From Massilia niastensis DSM 21313 (GTDB lineage: Bacteria > Pseudomonadota > Gammaproteobacteria > Burkholderiales > Burkholderiaceae_D), in NCBI RefSeq assembly GCF_000382345.1, contig NZ_KB908076.1, positions 62,001 through 126,000 on the forward strand: a stretch of DNA of 64,000 nt, read 5' to 3'. The notes under the pieces were generated by a model, which saw only the letters and a program-made list of their open reading frames with translations, did not search any database and was not told the DNA's origin. Both the position numbers and the translations under genes were made by a program. The first letter of the stretch is position 1, and the number at the start of each line of letters is the position of its first letter. Below, one piece after another: positions 17,883 to 24,421 of the stretch.

Positions 17883-18518
17883 ATGTACAACACCGATATG
17901 CCGCGCCGCGCAGAGCTTCCCAGCCACGCCCAGCTCCTGCGCTCCACCGCCATCGCCCTCGTCACGGCCGGCGTCCTCCTGGCCACCGTCGTGCTGCCCT
18001 CCGAATACGGCATCGATCCGACCGGCATCGGCAATGTCCTCCAGCTGACCGAGATGGGCAAGATCAAGGCCGCGCTGGCGGCGGAAGCGCTCGCCGACGA
18101 GGCTGCCGCTGAGCGCAAGCCGCAAGGGGGCGCCGCCGCGGCGGTCGCCTTCACGGCGCCGCCCGCCACGCCGGCGCCTGCGGCGGGGACCGTACGCAAG
18201 GACGAAATGCAGGTGACGCTCCAGCCCGGCGAGGGCACCGAAGTGAAAATGGCGATGCTGAAGGGCGCGACCGTGCACTACGAGTGGAAGACCGACGGCG
18301 GCCCGGTCAATCACGATACCCACGGCGATCCGGCCAACGGTCCGGCCAACACCTTCCACAGCTACAAGAAGGAGAAGCAGGTCACCGGCAGCAGCGGCGA
18401 GTTCGCGGCGGTCTTCGATGGCAATCATGGCTGGTTCTGGCGTAACCGTGGCGACAAGCCGGTCACGATCACGCTCAAGACCAGCGGCGCTTATGCGAGC
18501 ATCAAGAAGATGATGTAA
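17883..18518 (+). CDS. transmembrane anchor protein of the HupE-linked module
   Basis: A 211-residue protein with one membrane helix (roughly residues 20-39), an Ala/Pro-rich linker and a C-terminal periplasmic beta domain (VTLQPGEGTEVKMAMLKG, VHYEWKTDGGPVNHDTHGDP, KTSGAYASIKKMM). Proteins of this type are annotated as transmembrane anchor proteins and regularly follow HupE/UreJ genes; their biochemical role is not established. I prefer ATG 17883; a TTG at 17871, directly after the upstream stop, is an in-frame alternative. The C-terminal codons and the following hairpin recur inverted near 20.2 kb. Confidence 0.65.
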   Translation: MYNTDMPRRAELPSHAQLLRSTAIALVTAGVLLATVVLPSEYGIDPTGIGNVLQLTEMGKIKAALAAEALADEAAAERKPQGGAAAAVAFTAPPATPAPAAGTVRKDEMQVTLQPGEGTEVKMAMLKGATVHYEWKTDGGPVNHDTHGDPANGPANTFHSYKKEKQVTGSSGEFAAVFDGNHGWFWRNRGDKPVTITLKTSGAYASIKKMM

Positions 18519-18523
18519 GACCG

Positions 18524-18552
18524 GCGGCGTTCCGTCCTGGCCGGAACGCCGC
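18524..18552 (+). terminator. strong hairpin after the anchor gene
   Basis: A perfect 11-bp inverted repeat (GCGGCGTTCCG at 18524-18534, CGGAACGCCGC at 18542-18552) with a 7-base loop begins six bases after the anchor-gene stop. The following tract is only modestly T-rich (acttccctt). It may attenuate rather than stop transcription into the small lipoprotein gene. Confidence 0.7.
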
Positions 18553-18582
18553 ACTTCCCTTGCTTACCCATAGAGGACTTCC

Positions 18583-18702
18583 ATGAAGCGCTTTTCCGCA
18601 TTACTCAGTCTTTGCCTGCTGATCTTCAGCGCGGCCGTCACCGGGTGCGACCGCCACGAACACGGCGAGGGCGAGCAGGAGCACGGACACAAGCACGAAT
18701 AG
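18583..18702 (+). CDS. 39-residue His-rich mini-lipoprotein
   Basis: A short reading frame, easily missed: ATG 18583, preceded by GAGGACTTCC, to TAG 18702. The product has a lysine/arginine start (MKRFS), a hydrophobic core and a lipobox VTGC with the lipidated Cys at residue 23. The mature peptide of only 17 residues is almost entirely His, Glu, Asp, Gly and Lys (CDRHEHGEGEQEHGHKHE). A lipid-anchored peptide of this composition next to a HupE permease and a His-rich protein is a plausible metal-capture peptide. I know no named family for it. Confidence 0.6.
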   Translation: MKRFSALLSLCLLIFSAAVTGCDRHEHGEGEQEHGHKHE

Positions 18703-18725
18703 TCGGGCGACGCGTTCTGTCGCAC

Positions 18726-18751
18726 AGGCGGCGCCATCCTGTGCGCCGCCT
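18726..18751 (+). terminator. hairpin after the mini-lipoprotein
   Basis: A perfect 9-bp inverted repeat (AGGCGGCGC at 18726-18734, GCGCCGCCT at 18743-18751) with an 8-base loop followed by cttcat. It lies 24 bases after the lipoprotein stop and probably ends the metal operon. Confidence 0.65.
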
Positions 18752-18848
18752 CTTCATGCCGGTAGCTGAATCCATTCCAGGTTTTTCAACACTGCCGAGC
18801 GCCCGTGCCGGCGTTGCGGACGTCCCCCGAAATACGTGTGCGAGACAC

Positions 18849-18877
18849 TTGACTTCCATATGCCTCTACCCCAGAAT
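18849..18877 (+). promoter_or_regulatory. predicted sigma-70 promoter
   Basis: TTGACT at 18849-18854 and CAGAAT at 18872-18877 are separated by exactly 17 bases in an AT-rich stretch. Transcription would start near 18884, just before the palindrome at 18885. It could drive the short RNA candidate and/or the tautomerase gene. Confidence 0.5.
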
Positions 18878-18883
18878 ATATTT

Positions 18884-19010
18884 AATCGGTACCGATGTAA
18901 TCGGTTCCGTTTTAGCGCTCGACTTCGACCACATCGAGTCTTCATGAGCAAAATTACAAAATTGCTCGCAACCAGAAAAACCCGCGCCGAAGTATCCGGC
19001 GCCCGTTTTT
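18884..19010 (+). ncRNA. candidate small RNA or leader with intrinsic terminator
   Basis: The predicted promoter at 18849-18877 would start an RNA near 18884. A hairpin GCGCCG (18984-18989) / CGGCGC (18997-19002) followed by CCGTTTTT ends at 19010, and another stem GAGCAA/TTGCTC lies near 18946-18967. This gives a self-contained transcript of about 125 bases upstream of the tautomerase gene, either an independent small RNA or an attenuated leader. It is a prediction from motifs only. Confidence 0.3.
18885..18896. promoter_or_regulatory. 12-bp perfect palindrome at a predicted transcription start
   Basis: ATCGGTACCGAT is self-complementary and falls immediately downstream of the predicted -10 element, the classic place for a repressor operator. 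Part of it is repeated at 18899 (TAATCGGTTCCG). Operator role is inference. Confidence 0.4.
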
Positions 19011-19070
19011 CAAACATGAATCACCTCGTCACCAGACCAGTGTGACGAAGCTTCGACAAGGAGTCTTACC

Positions 19071-19292
19071 ATGCCACTCGTTCAAATTTCCATTCCTGCC
19101 GGTTCGCTCGACGATGCGAAGAAGGCCGACATGATCAAAAGGGTCACCGACGCTGTCGTCGAAGCCGAGGGTTTCCCGGCCGTTCGCGCCTTCACCTGGG
19201 TTCATATCAACGAGGTGCCGGACGGCGGGTGGGGAATGGGAGGCCAGGTGGTCACCCTCGACGACGTGGCCGCTGTGCTGAAAGGCAGTTAA
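19071..19292 (+). CDS. 4-oxalocrotonate tautomerase family protein
   Basis: A 73-residue tautomerase-superfamily protein. Pro-2 directly follows the initiator Met and becomes the catalytic N-terminal proline after Met removal, as in 4-oxalocrotonate tautomerase. The family pattern PLVQISIPAGSLDDAKKADM and the later TWVHINEVPDGGWGMGG fit. Length is at the upper end of the 4-OT subfamily (about 60-75 residues). Start ATG is preceded by CAAGGAGTC. No aromatic-ring catabolic genes are adjacent, so the enol substrate is unknown. Confidence 0.85.
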   Translation: MPLVQISIPAGSLDDAKKADMIKRVTDAVVEAEGFPAVRAFTWVHINEVPDGGWGMGGQVVTLDDVAAVLKGS

Positions 19293-19698
19293 TCGGGGCG
19301 GACATTCACCGGTTTTGCGACAGGGGCCGATGACGCGTTGCGCACCTGCCTCCTGCCGCCGCACCGCTTGTCGTGCCCGAGGGATGGCATTCAGGGTCAG
19401 GTCTGTCATTCGGACATGGACGCACAACCCTTGCGAAATCTCAGAACGGTTTTAAGTATGCTGAGACTTTTCCCTCTTTCCGACATGGTCCGTGATGCGC
19501 GGTTAAAGTGGACCCATCAGTCGAGACACTTTGCCGTTTAATTTAAGCCGTGTCCGTTCTGCTTCCGCAGCTGTTCGGCGCTGCCCCGCACTGCTTTCCT
19601 GTGGCCGCTGGAGGGCACATTCTTCGTGCAGATTCCCGGAACAGCTTATGGCATCATGTGTCGTAACGCCGAATCGAGACTTCTGCAGGAGACATGCC
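19293..19698. other. intergenic region with a possible IS end remnant
   Basis: These 406 bases show no supported gene. At 19507-19541 the pattern AGTGGACCC-N7-GAGAC, followed by TTTAA, matches the start of the IS3-like remnant at 22937 with identical spacing between the first two blocks. The strand reading away from it has no intact transposase. Confidence 0.4.
19507..19541. mobile_element. possible IS3-family terminal remnant
   Basis: AGTGGACCC (19507-19515) and GAGAC (19523-19527), then TTTAA (19537-19541), mirror the end at 22937-22967 (AGTGGACCC, GAGAC at the same 16-base offset, TTTAA). Only the end-like sequence is recognisable; no transposase frame accompanies it. Confidence 0.35.
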
Positions 19699-19941
19699 AT
19701 GACTGTCGATACCAGGAAAATTGATGAAGTGGTGCTGGCGCTTTTCCAGCTAACCCTGCATGACCGCTACCGGGCCTGGAAAAGCTTCGACTGGGATGTC
19801 CTGAACCGGCTGTATGAACAGGGCCTGATCTGTGACCCCGTCAACAAAACGATGTCCGTCGTCCTCACCGACGAGGGCATGGAGAAATCAGCGCGACTCT
19901 TCAACGAATACTTCACGGTGTCCAGCGAAGCGCAGAAGTAA
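19699..19941 (+). CDS. DUF6429 family protein
   Basis: An 80-residue protein beginning MTVDTRKIDEVVLALFQLTL and containing RAWKSFDWDVLNRLYEQGLI, DPVNKTMSVVLTDEGMEKS. This is the pattern of the DUF6429 family, small proteins of unknown function often found beside mobile or transposon-related DNA. I chose ATG 19699, preceded by GCAGGAGACATGCC, instead of the longer upstream opening. It has lower GC than its surroundings and lies between two IS-like ends, which suggests acquisition by transfer. Confidence 0.75.
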   Translation: MTVDTRKIDEVVLALFQLTLHDRYRAWKSFDWDVLNRLYEQGLICDPVNKTMSVVLTDEGMEKSARLFNEYFTVSSEAQK

Positions 19942-20106
19942 GTCCTCGTGCAGCGTCAGCTGCAGGCTGCGCGCCGCCGTCGGACAGCGGCGCGAGTTGC
20001 ATCAGCCAGCTGCCAAGGACTTGTACTGGTGTCGGAAACCACGAAGCGCGGTGACCGCTTTGGCGGCTTCATCGCCACGCTGCCGATGATCACCTTGCTT
20101 GCCTGA
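19942..20106 (+). pseudogene. remnant of a DUF3147-like membrane protein gene
   Basis: Directly after the DUF6429 stop, frame 1 stays open to TGA 20104-20106. Its last part reads VSETTKRGDRFGGFIATLP followed by MITLLA, closely resembling the N-terminal part of DUF3147 membrane proteins (VSEVAKRSPGFGALVASLP-type). Upstream residues are Arg-rich and non-hydrophobic, the expected Met is missing, and the stop interrupts the first conserved helix, so it looks like a truncated gene. Assignment rests on this short match only. Confidence 0.4.
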
Positions 20107-20145
20107 TCGGGCCCCTCCATCGCCGGGAAATCCTCCTTGCGTGAG

Positions 20146-20220
20146 CGATGGAAGAACGACGTTCCGGCCGGAACGGAACGCCGCCGGTCTTATCATCTTC
20201 TTGATGCGCGAATAAGCACG
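20146..20220 (-). pseudogene. inverted, decayed copy of the anchor-protein 3' end and its hairpin
   Basis: Read on the minus strand, about 75 bases match the end of the anchor gene at 18487-18556: the codons around CATCAAGAAGATGAT, the spacer AAGACCGGCGGCGTTCCG and the GGCCGGAACG hairpin arm. There are several substitutions, a two-base deletion at the stop codon, and a shifted frame. The match stops near 20220. It is therefore a degenerate inverted repeat of a gene end, placed between the DUF3147 remnant and the CarH-like gene. Confidence 0.6.
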
Positions 20221-20247
20221 CCATTCGGGTCAGGTCCTGCCCCTTCC

Positions 20248-21192
20248 TCACCTATGAGGCGGCGCTGGCGCACTGGATGCATCGCTGGCAGGACAGCCCG
20301 GCGCGAAGGCATGACGCTGTCGCCCTTCCTGCATCGCGTTAGAGGCTTCCTCCAGAGTGCTGAAAATGCGTACCCCTCTTGGCACCTTATCAAGCCCGAC
20401 TACGCCGGCTCCGCCCACCCATAATTGAATCCCGTGTTCCAGTTGCAGCCTTAGCTGCCTGAGCATCGGACTGATGTTCTTCTTCGGGAAAGAGGCGCTG
20501 AACGAAAGTCCAACGATGTGCGTGCCGTAGGCTTTGGCTGCGGATGCGATCTCCGGGAGAGGGGACTGCGCACCAAGGGAAATGCAGCGTGCCCCGCTCA
20601 CGGTAAGCGCAGCCTCTACCATCAGCGTGCCAAGCGTGTGCAATTCGCCAGGAACCGTTGTGAGAAGTATACGAGGCCAGCCAAGCGGGTTCAATGCATG
20701 AGGAAGCGCTTCCCTGATCAAGGCTTGCACTGTCTCCGTGTACAAGTGCTCGTCGTGTATCTCGATCGTACCGGCGGCCCAGGCATTGCCGACTTCATTG
20801 TTTAGACGGGGCAAGAGGTTCAGGACAAAGCCTTCCAGTCCAAGGCGAGTTAGCGCGCTCCGTAGATTCTCACGCAACTGGTTCGGGTCTCTCTTCAGCA
20901 GCAGATCGATCAACTGCCGGCCTTCTTCTCCCGCACCGGTGACGACAGGTGTCCGTTTCTTTTTGATCAGTTCATGGAGCTGCGCCTCGTCAAGCGGCAC
21001 CACCATGCCAGGTCGCAAGCCCGCATCCAATAGCAGCTTGATGAGCTTGATCCTGCTCACCTGCTCTACGGAATACATGCGATTTCCTGCGTCATCGCGG
21101 TCCGGCATGGGAAAGCCGTAACGGTCTTCCCATTTTCTTAATACTTCCTTTGCAATCCCTGTTTCACCGGATACCACTGATATTGATACCAT
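20248..21192 (-). CDS. MerR-family regulator with B12-binding light-sensor domain (CarH/LitR type)
   Basis: A 314-residue regulator. Residues 1-70 form a MerR helix-turn-helix (LRKWEDRYGFP, AGNRMYSVEQV). Residues about 90-165 are the helical cap with the photoreceptor motif W-x9-E-H (W138, E148, H149), and residues 175-290 are a Rossmann B12 fold with E183-x-H185, the lower cobalt-ligand position. These match Thermus CarH W131, E141, H142 and H177 almost residue for residue. CarH binds DNA as a tetramer with adenosylcobalamin in the dark and releases it in light. It is divergent from a chemoreceptor gene, with two dyads between them. The C-terminal 25 residues are a low-complexity tail. Confidence 0.85.
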   Translation of the reverse strand: MVSISVVSGETGIAKEVLRKWEDRYGFPMPDRDDAGNRMYSVEQVSRIKLIKLLLDAGLRPGMVVPLDEAQLHELIKKKRTPVVTGAGEEGRQLIDLLLKRDPNQLRENLRSALTRLGLEGFVLNLLPRLNNEVGNAWAAGTIEIHDEHLYTETVQALIREALPHALNPLGWPRILLTTVPGELHTLGTLMVEAALTVSGARCISLGAQSPLPEIASAAKAYGTHIVGLSFSASFPKKNISPMLRQLRLQLEHGIQLWVGGAGVVGLDKVPRGVRIFSTLEEASNAMQEGRQRHAFAPGCPASDASSAPAPPHR

Positions 21193-21210
21193 TTTTGCCT
21201 CAAAATTCTA

Positions 21211-21225
21211 TTTGTCTAAGACAAA
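21211..21225. promoter_or_regulatory. operator-like dyad 1 in the CarH/chemoreceptor intergenic region
   Basis: TTTGTCT (21211-21217) and AGACAAA (21219-21225) are perfect 7-bp arms around one base. On the minus strand it abuts a -10-like TAGAAT (complement of 21205-21210) of the regulator gene, and on the plus strand it covers the -35 region before TATATT (21234-21239). Binding here could control both divergent genes. Confidence 0.55.
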
Positions 21226-21254
21226 ACCTATGTTATATTAATTTCTCTTCAGAA

Positions 21255-21269
21255 ACAAAACTGTTTTGT
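21255..21269. promoter_or_regulatory. operator-like dyad 2 in the CarH/chemoreceptor intergenic region
   Basis: ACAAAAC (21255-21261) and GTTTTGT (21263-21269) are perfect 7-bp arms around one base, 37 bases downstream of dyad 1. Both dyads contain GACAAAAC or its complement GTTTTGTC (21220-21227, 21263-21270), suggesting one protein binds both. It lies in the chemoreceptor leader, 30 bases before the ATG. Confidence 0.5.
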
Positions 21270-21298
21270 CAGCCTTGGCGTCACTTTCAGGATCTACT

Positions 21299-22954
21299 AT
21301 GCTCAGCACAGGATTATCGGGTCTTACCATCAGGGCCCGGGTATGTATCGGATTCGCAGTAATACTCTTCTTGATGATTGTTCTTACAGGAATTGGTGTC
21401 AGTCGCGTCAACACGGTTTCCGCGGGCTTGAGTACCATCGGGGACGTCAATAGTGTAAAGCAACGCTATGCGATCAACTTCCGCGGCAGCGTACATGACC
21501 GCGCGATAAGCCTGCGTGACCTGACGCTTGTCGAGAGTGACGACGAGATCAAGAAAGTCCTGTCCGACATCGCGCGCCTGACGTCCGACTATCAAAAGTC
21601 AGCGGTGCTGCTTGACGGGATGTTCGGCGAGCGCACTGACACGCGTCCTGACGAGCGGCAAATCCTGGCCAGTATCAAGGAGATCGAGGCTCGCACGCTA
21701 CCGATGATTGCAAAAGTAATCGCGCTGCGCCAAGCGGGCGAGCCTGATCGGGCAAAGGAGCTGATGCTCACGGAAGCCCGCCCCGCATTCGTGGAATGGC
21801 TGGCCCGCATCAACAAATTCATCGATCTGCAGGAAGAGATGAACCAGTCCGAGTCCGCGCACGCCAGGGAAGTGGCAAGCGGGTTTCAGGAGCTGATGTT
21901 GATTATGTGCGCTGCGGCAGTGGCCACGGGGACCCTCGTCGCAGCCGTGATTGTCAGGGCAATATTGCGAGCATTGGGCGGCGAGCCGGCACAGGCAAGC
22001 GCGATTGCGAACCGCATTGCCACAGGCGATCTTGCTGTCGTGATCGATACCGACGAGAGCAACCGTTCCAGCGTACTGTTTGCAATGAAGGACATGCGGG
22101 ACAGTCTGCTGAAGATCGTTGCGGAGGTTCGCAGCAGCACACACGCCATTTCAGCCGCAACCCATGAGATTGCCTCTGGTAATCTCAATCTATCGTCCCG
22201 TACCGAGCTGCAGGCGTCTTCGCTTCAAGAAACCGCTTCCGCAATGGAGCAGCTGACGTCGACGGTGAAACAGAATGCAGATAACGCGCTCCAGGCCAAT
22301 CGCCTTGCGGTATCAGCCGCAGCTGTGGCGCTCAAGGGTGGCGAAGTCGTTTCTCAGGTGGTGAAGACGATGGAGTCGATCAATACCTCGTCCAAGAAAA
22401 TCGTCGACATCATTAGCGTGATCGACGGGATCGCCTTCCAGACCAATATCCTCGCTCTCAATGCCGCAGTGGAAGCTGCGCGCGCAGGCGAGCAAGGGCG
22501 CGGCTTCGCGGTAGTGGCGACCGAAGTACGCAACCTGGCGCAGCGCTCCGCAGCGGCTGCGAAAGAGATCAAGATATTGATCGGAGATTCGGTCGACAAG
22601 GTTGATGCAGGAAGCCAGCTCGTCGCCGAAGCGGGCTCGACGATGGATGAGATTGTCGGGAGTGTGAATCGGGTGACCGACATCATGGCCGACATCACGG
22701 CGGCAAGCCAGGAACAGAGCGTTGGTATCGAGCAGGTCAACCGCGCCATTGGCCAGATGGATCAGGTGACCCAGCAGAACGCGGCACTCGTCGACGAGGC
22801 GGCTGCCGGAGCCAGTTCGCTGCAAGAGCAGGCGAAAAATCTTGGCAACGTCGTCGCCATTTTCAAACTGGCCGGCAGGCATGCAAACCCTCAAGGCCGG
22901 GACCGTGTCGTTCCGGCGCTCGCAGGCACGCTCTATAGTGGACCCCGAAGTTGA
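21299..22954 (+). CDS. methyl-accepting chemotaxis protein, 3' end altered by an IS remnant
   Basis: A 551-residue chemoreceptor. An N-terminal membrane helix (about 15-35) is followed by a four-helix-bundle sensor domain, a second membrane helix (about 195-215), a HAMP domain, and a long signalling coiled coil with the conserved hairpin [20 protein letters not shown] and [19 protein letters not shown]. It controls the CheA-CheW array. ATG 21299, behind AGGA, is preferred to an upstream TTG (21266). The last residues ([11 protein letters not shown]) are encoded by the IS3-like end at 22937, so the native C-terminus, including any adaptation-enzyme tether, is lost. Confidence 0.85.
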   Translation: MLSTGLSGLTIRARVCIGFAVILFLMIVLTGIGVSRVNTVSAGLSTIGDVNSVKQRYAINFRGSVHDRAISLRDLTLVESDDEIKKVLSDIARLTSDYQKSAVLLDGMFGERTDTRPDERQILASIKEIEARTLPMIAKVIALRQAGEPDRAKELMLTEARPAFVEWLARINKFIDLQEEMNQSESAHAREVASGFQELMLIMCAAAVATGTLVAAVIVRAILRALGGEPAQASAIANRIATGDLAVVIDTDESNRSSVLFAMKDMRDSLLKIVAEVRSSTHAISAATHEIASGNLNLSSRTELQASSLQETASAMEQLTSTVKQNADNALQANRLAVSAAAVALKGGEVVSQVVKTMESINTSSKKIVDIISVIDGIAFQTNILALNAAVEAARAGEQGRGFAVVATEVRNLAQRSAAAAKEIKILIGDSVDKVDAGSQLVAEAGSTMDEIVGSVNRVTDIMADITAASQEQSVGIEQVNRAIGQMDQVTQQNAALVDEAAAGASSLQEQAKNLGNVVAIFKLAGRHANPQGRDRVVPALAGTLYSGPRS

Positions 22955-23106
22955 GACGGTAGTTTAAGCTGTCGTCCTTGAAGGGATGGTAGCGAATGAG
23001 TGAAGGTAAACAACGCAGGGTGCACACACCGGAGTTCAAGGCTAAAGTTCCGTCGTTGGCCGGGCAAGGAAGGTTTGTGAAGGCGCCCGGCAGCGAGTTC
23101 GTCTGA
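22937..23106 (+). mobile_element. IS3-family remnant (left end and orfA start)
   Basis: The segment opens with AGTGGACCCC, an IS3-like terminal motif, followed after about 60 bases by ATG 22996 of a transposase orfA start (MSEGKQRRVHTPEFKAKV). The frame then diverges from the family and stops at 23106 after 36 codons. There is no orfB. It sits between the chemoreceptor tail and the convergent pilC gene and marks a rearrangement point. Confidence 0.7.
22996..23106 (+). pseudogene. truncated IS3-type transposase OrfA
   Basis: The 36-codon frame starts with MSEGKQRRVHTPEFKAKV, the typical helix-turn-helix start of IS3-family OrfA, then shifts into unrelated residues (PSLAGQGRFVKAPG) and ends at TGA. 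Normal OrfA is about 90-100 residues. It is not expected to be functional. Confidence 0.7.
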
Positions 23107-23178
23107 GAACACGGCGAAGTCACTGCCCAATATTCTGGGAGACTGCGAACGATTCTGTGAACCCACAAGAGCCCTCGC

Positions 23179-24414
23179 TCAGACCACCGAACCCAGCTTG
23201 AAGATCGGCAGGTACATCGCCACCACCAGCCCGCCGATCAGCACCCCGAGGATCACCATGATCAGGGGTTCCATCAGCGACGACAGCGCGGCCACCGCCT
23301 CATCCACTTCCTCCTCGAAGAAGTCCGCCACCTTGCCCAGCATGGCGTCGAGCGAACCCGATTCCTCGCCGATCTGCACCATCTGGATCACGAGATTCGG
23401 GAACACGGTGGTGTTCTGCATGGCCGCCGTCAGGCTCACGCCGGTGCTCACCTCGCCCTGGATCTTGCGGGTGGCGTCCAGGTAGACGGCATTGCCGGAG
23501 GCGCCGCCGACCGAATCGAGCGCCTCGACCAGGGGCACGCCGGCCGCGAACATGGTCGCCAGGGTGCGGGTCCAGCGCGCGATCGTCGCCTTGCGGATCA
23601 CCTCGCCGAAGATCGGCAGGCGCAGCAGGATGCGGTCCATGGCCTGCTGCATCTTCAGCGAGCGCTTCCAGGCCTGGAGGAAGAAGTAGATGCTGCCGAT
23701 GATCGAACCGAAGATCAGGTACCACCAGGTGACGAAGAATTCCGAGATCGCCATCACCACCAGGGTCGGGGTCGGCAGGTCGGCGCCGAAGCTCTCGAAC
23801 ACCTGCTTGAAGGCCGGCACCACCCAGATCATGATGACGGCGGTGACGATGAAGGCGATCGCCAGGATCGCGATCGGGTAGGTCAGGGCCGACTTGATCT
23901 TGCTCTTGAGCGCCAGCGTCTTTTCCTTGTAGATCGCCAGGCGGGTGAGCAGGTCTTCCAGGATGCCGGCCTGTTCGCCCGCGCCCACCAGGTTGCAGAA
24001 CAGCGGGTCGAAGTAGAGCGGGAACTTGCGGAATGCGCGGTTCAGGCTGGTGCCGGTCTCGACATCGTTGCGCAGGTCGTTGATCAGCTTGGCCATCGAC
24101 GGGTTCGCATGGCCCTTGCCGACGATGTCGAAGGATTGCAGCAGCGGCACGCCGGCCTTCATCATCGTCGCCAGCTGGCGCGTGAACATGGTCAGGTCCT
24201 TGTCGGTGATCTTCCTGCCGCTGCGGTAGACCTTCTTCTTGACCTTGGTGACCAGGATGCCCTGGCGGCGCAGGGTCACGTTGACGATCGCCTCGCCCCC
24301 GGCGCGCAGCTCGCCGCGCACGATGCGGCCCGCCTTGTCCTTGCCTTCCCAGGCATAGACGGCTTCCTTGACCTGGGCGCCGCCGCGGCTCTTGGTGGGG
24401 AGGGAAGTTGCCAT
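23179..24414 (-). CDS. pilC: type IV pilus inner-membrane platform protein PilC
   Basis: A 411-residue GspF/PilC-family protein with two repeated cytoplasmic T2SF domains (about 75-200 and 280-400) and three membrane helices (near 180-205, 225-250 and 380-405). Motifs FTRQLATMMKAGVPLLQSFD and WTRTLATMFAAGVPLVEALD mark the two copies. PilC couples the PilB motor to pilin assembly. It lies seven bases downstream of pilB. Normally pilD follows; here an IS remnant and a chemoreceptor lie in that place, and pilD is not seen in the window. Confidence 0.92.
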   Translation of the reverse strand: MATSLPTKSRGGAQVKEAVYAWEGKDKAGRIVRGELRAGGEAIVNVTLRRQGILVTKVKKKVYRSGRKITDKDLTMFTRQLATMMKAGVPLLQSFDIVGKGHANPSMAKLINDLRNDVETGTSLNRAFRKFPLYFDPLFCNLVGAGEQAGILEDLLTRLAIYKEKTLALKSKIKSALTYPIAILAIAFIVTAVIMIWVVPAFKQVFESFGADLPTPTLVVMAISEFFVTWWYLIFGSIIGSIYFFLQAWKRSLKMQQAMDRILLRLPIFGEVIRKATIARWTRTLATMFAAGVPLVEALDSVGGASGNAVYLDATRKIQGEVSTGVSLTAAMQNTTVFPNLVIQMVQIGEESGSLDAMLGKVADFFEEEVDEAVAALSSLMEPLIMVILGVLIGGLVVAMYLPIFKLGSVV

Positions 24415-24421
24415 ATCGTTC

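Larger units (their letters stand above)
18703..19070. other. AT-rich intergenic region between the metal module and the tautomerase
   Basis: These 368 bases include the hairpin at 18726-18751, a promoter-like pair at 18849-18877, a 12-bp perfect palindrome at 18885-18896, a 12-base imperfect direct repeat (TAATCGGTACCG / TAATCGGTTCCG) with a 15-base period, and a terminator-like hairpin ending at 19010. No convincing protein gene is present; a 33-codon frame from ATG 18944 lacks a ribosome site. Confidence 0.5.

Noticed and set aside
18944-19045. 33-codon frame starting MSKITKLLATRK
   Set aside because: No ribosome site, crosses the terminator-like hairpin, and no known family.
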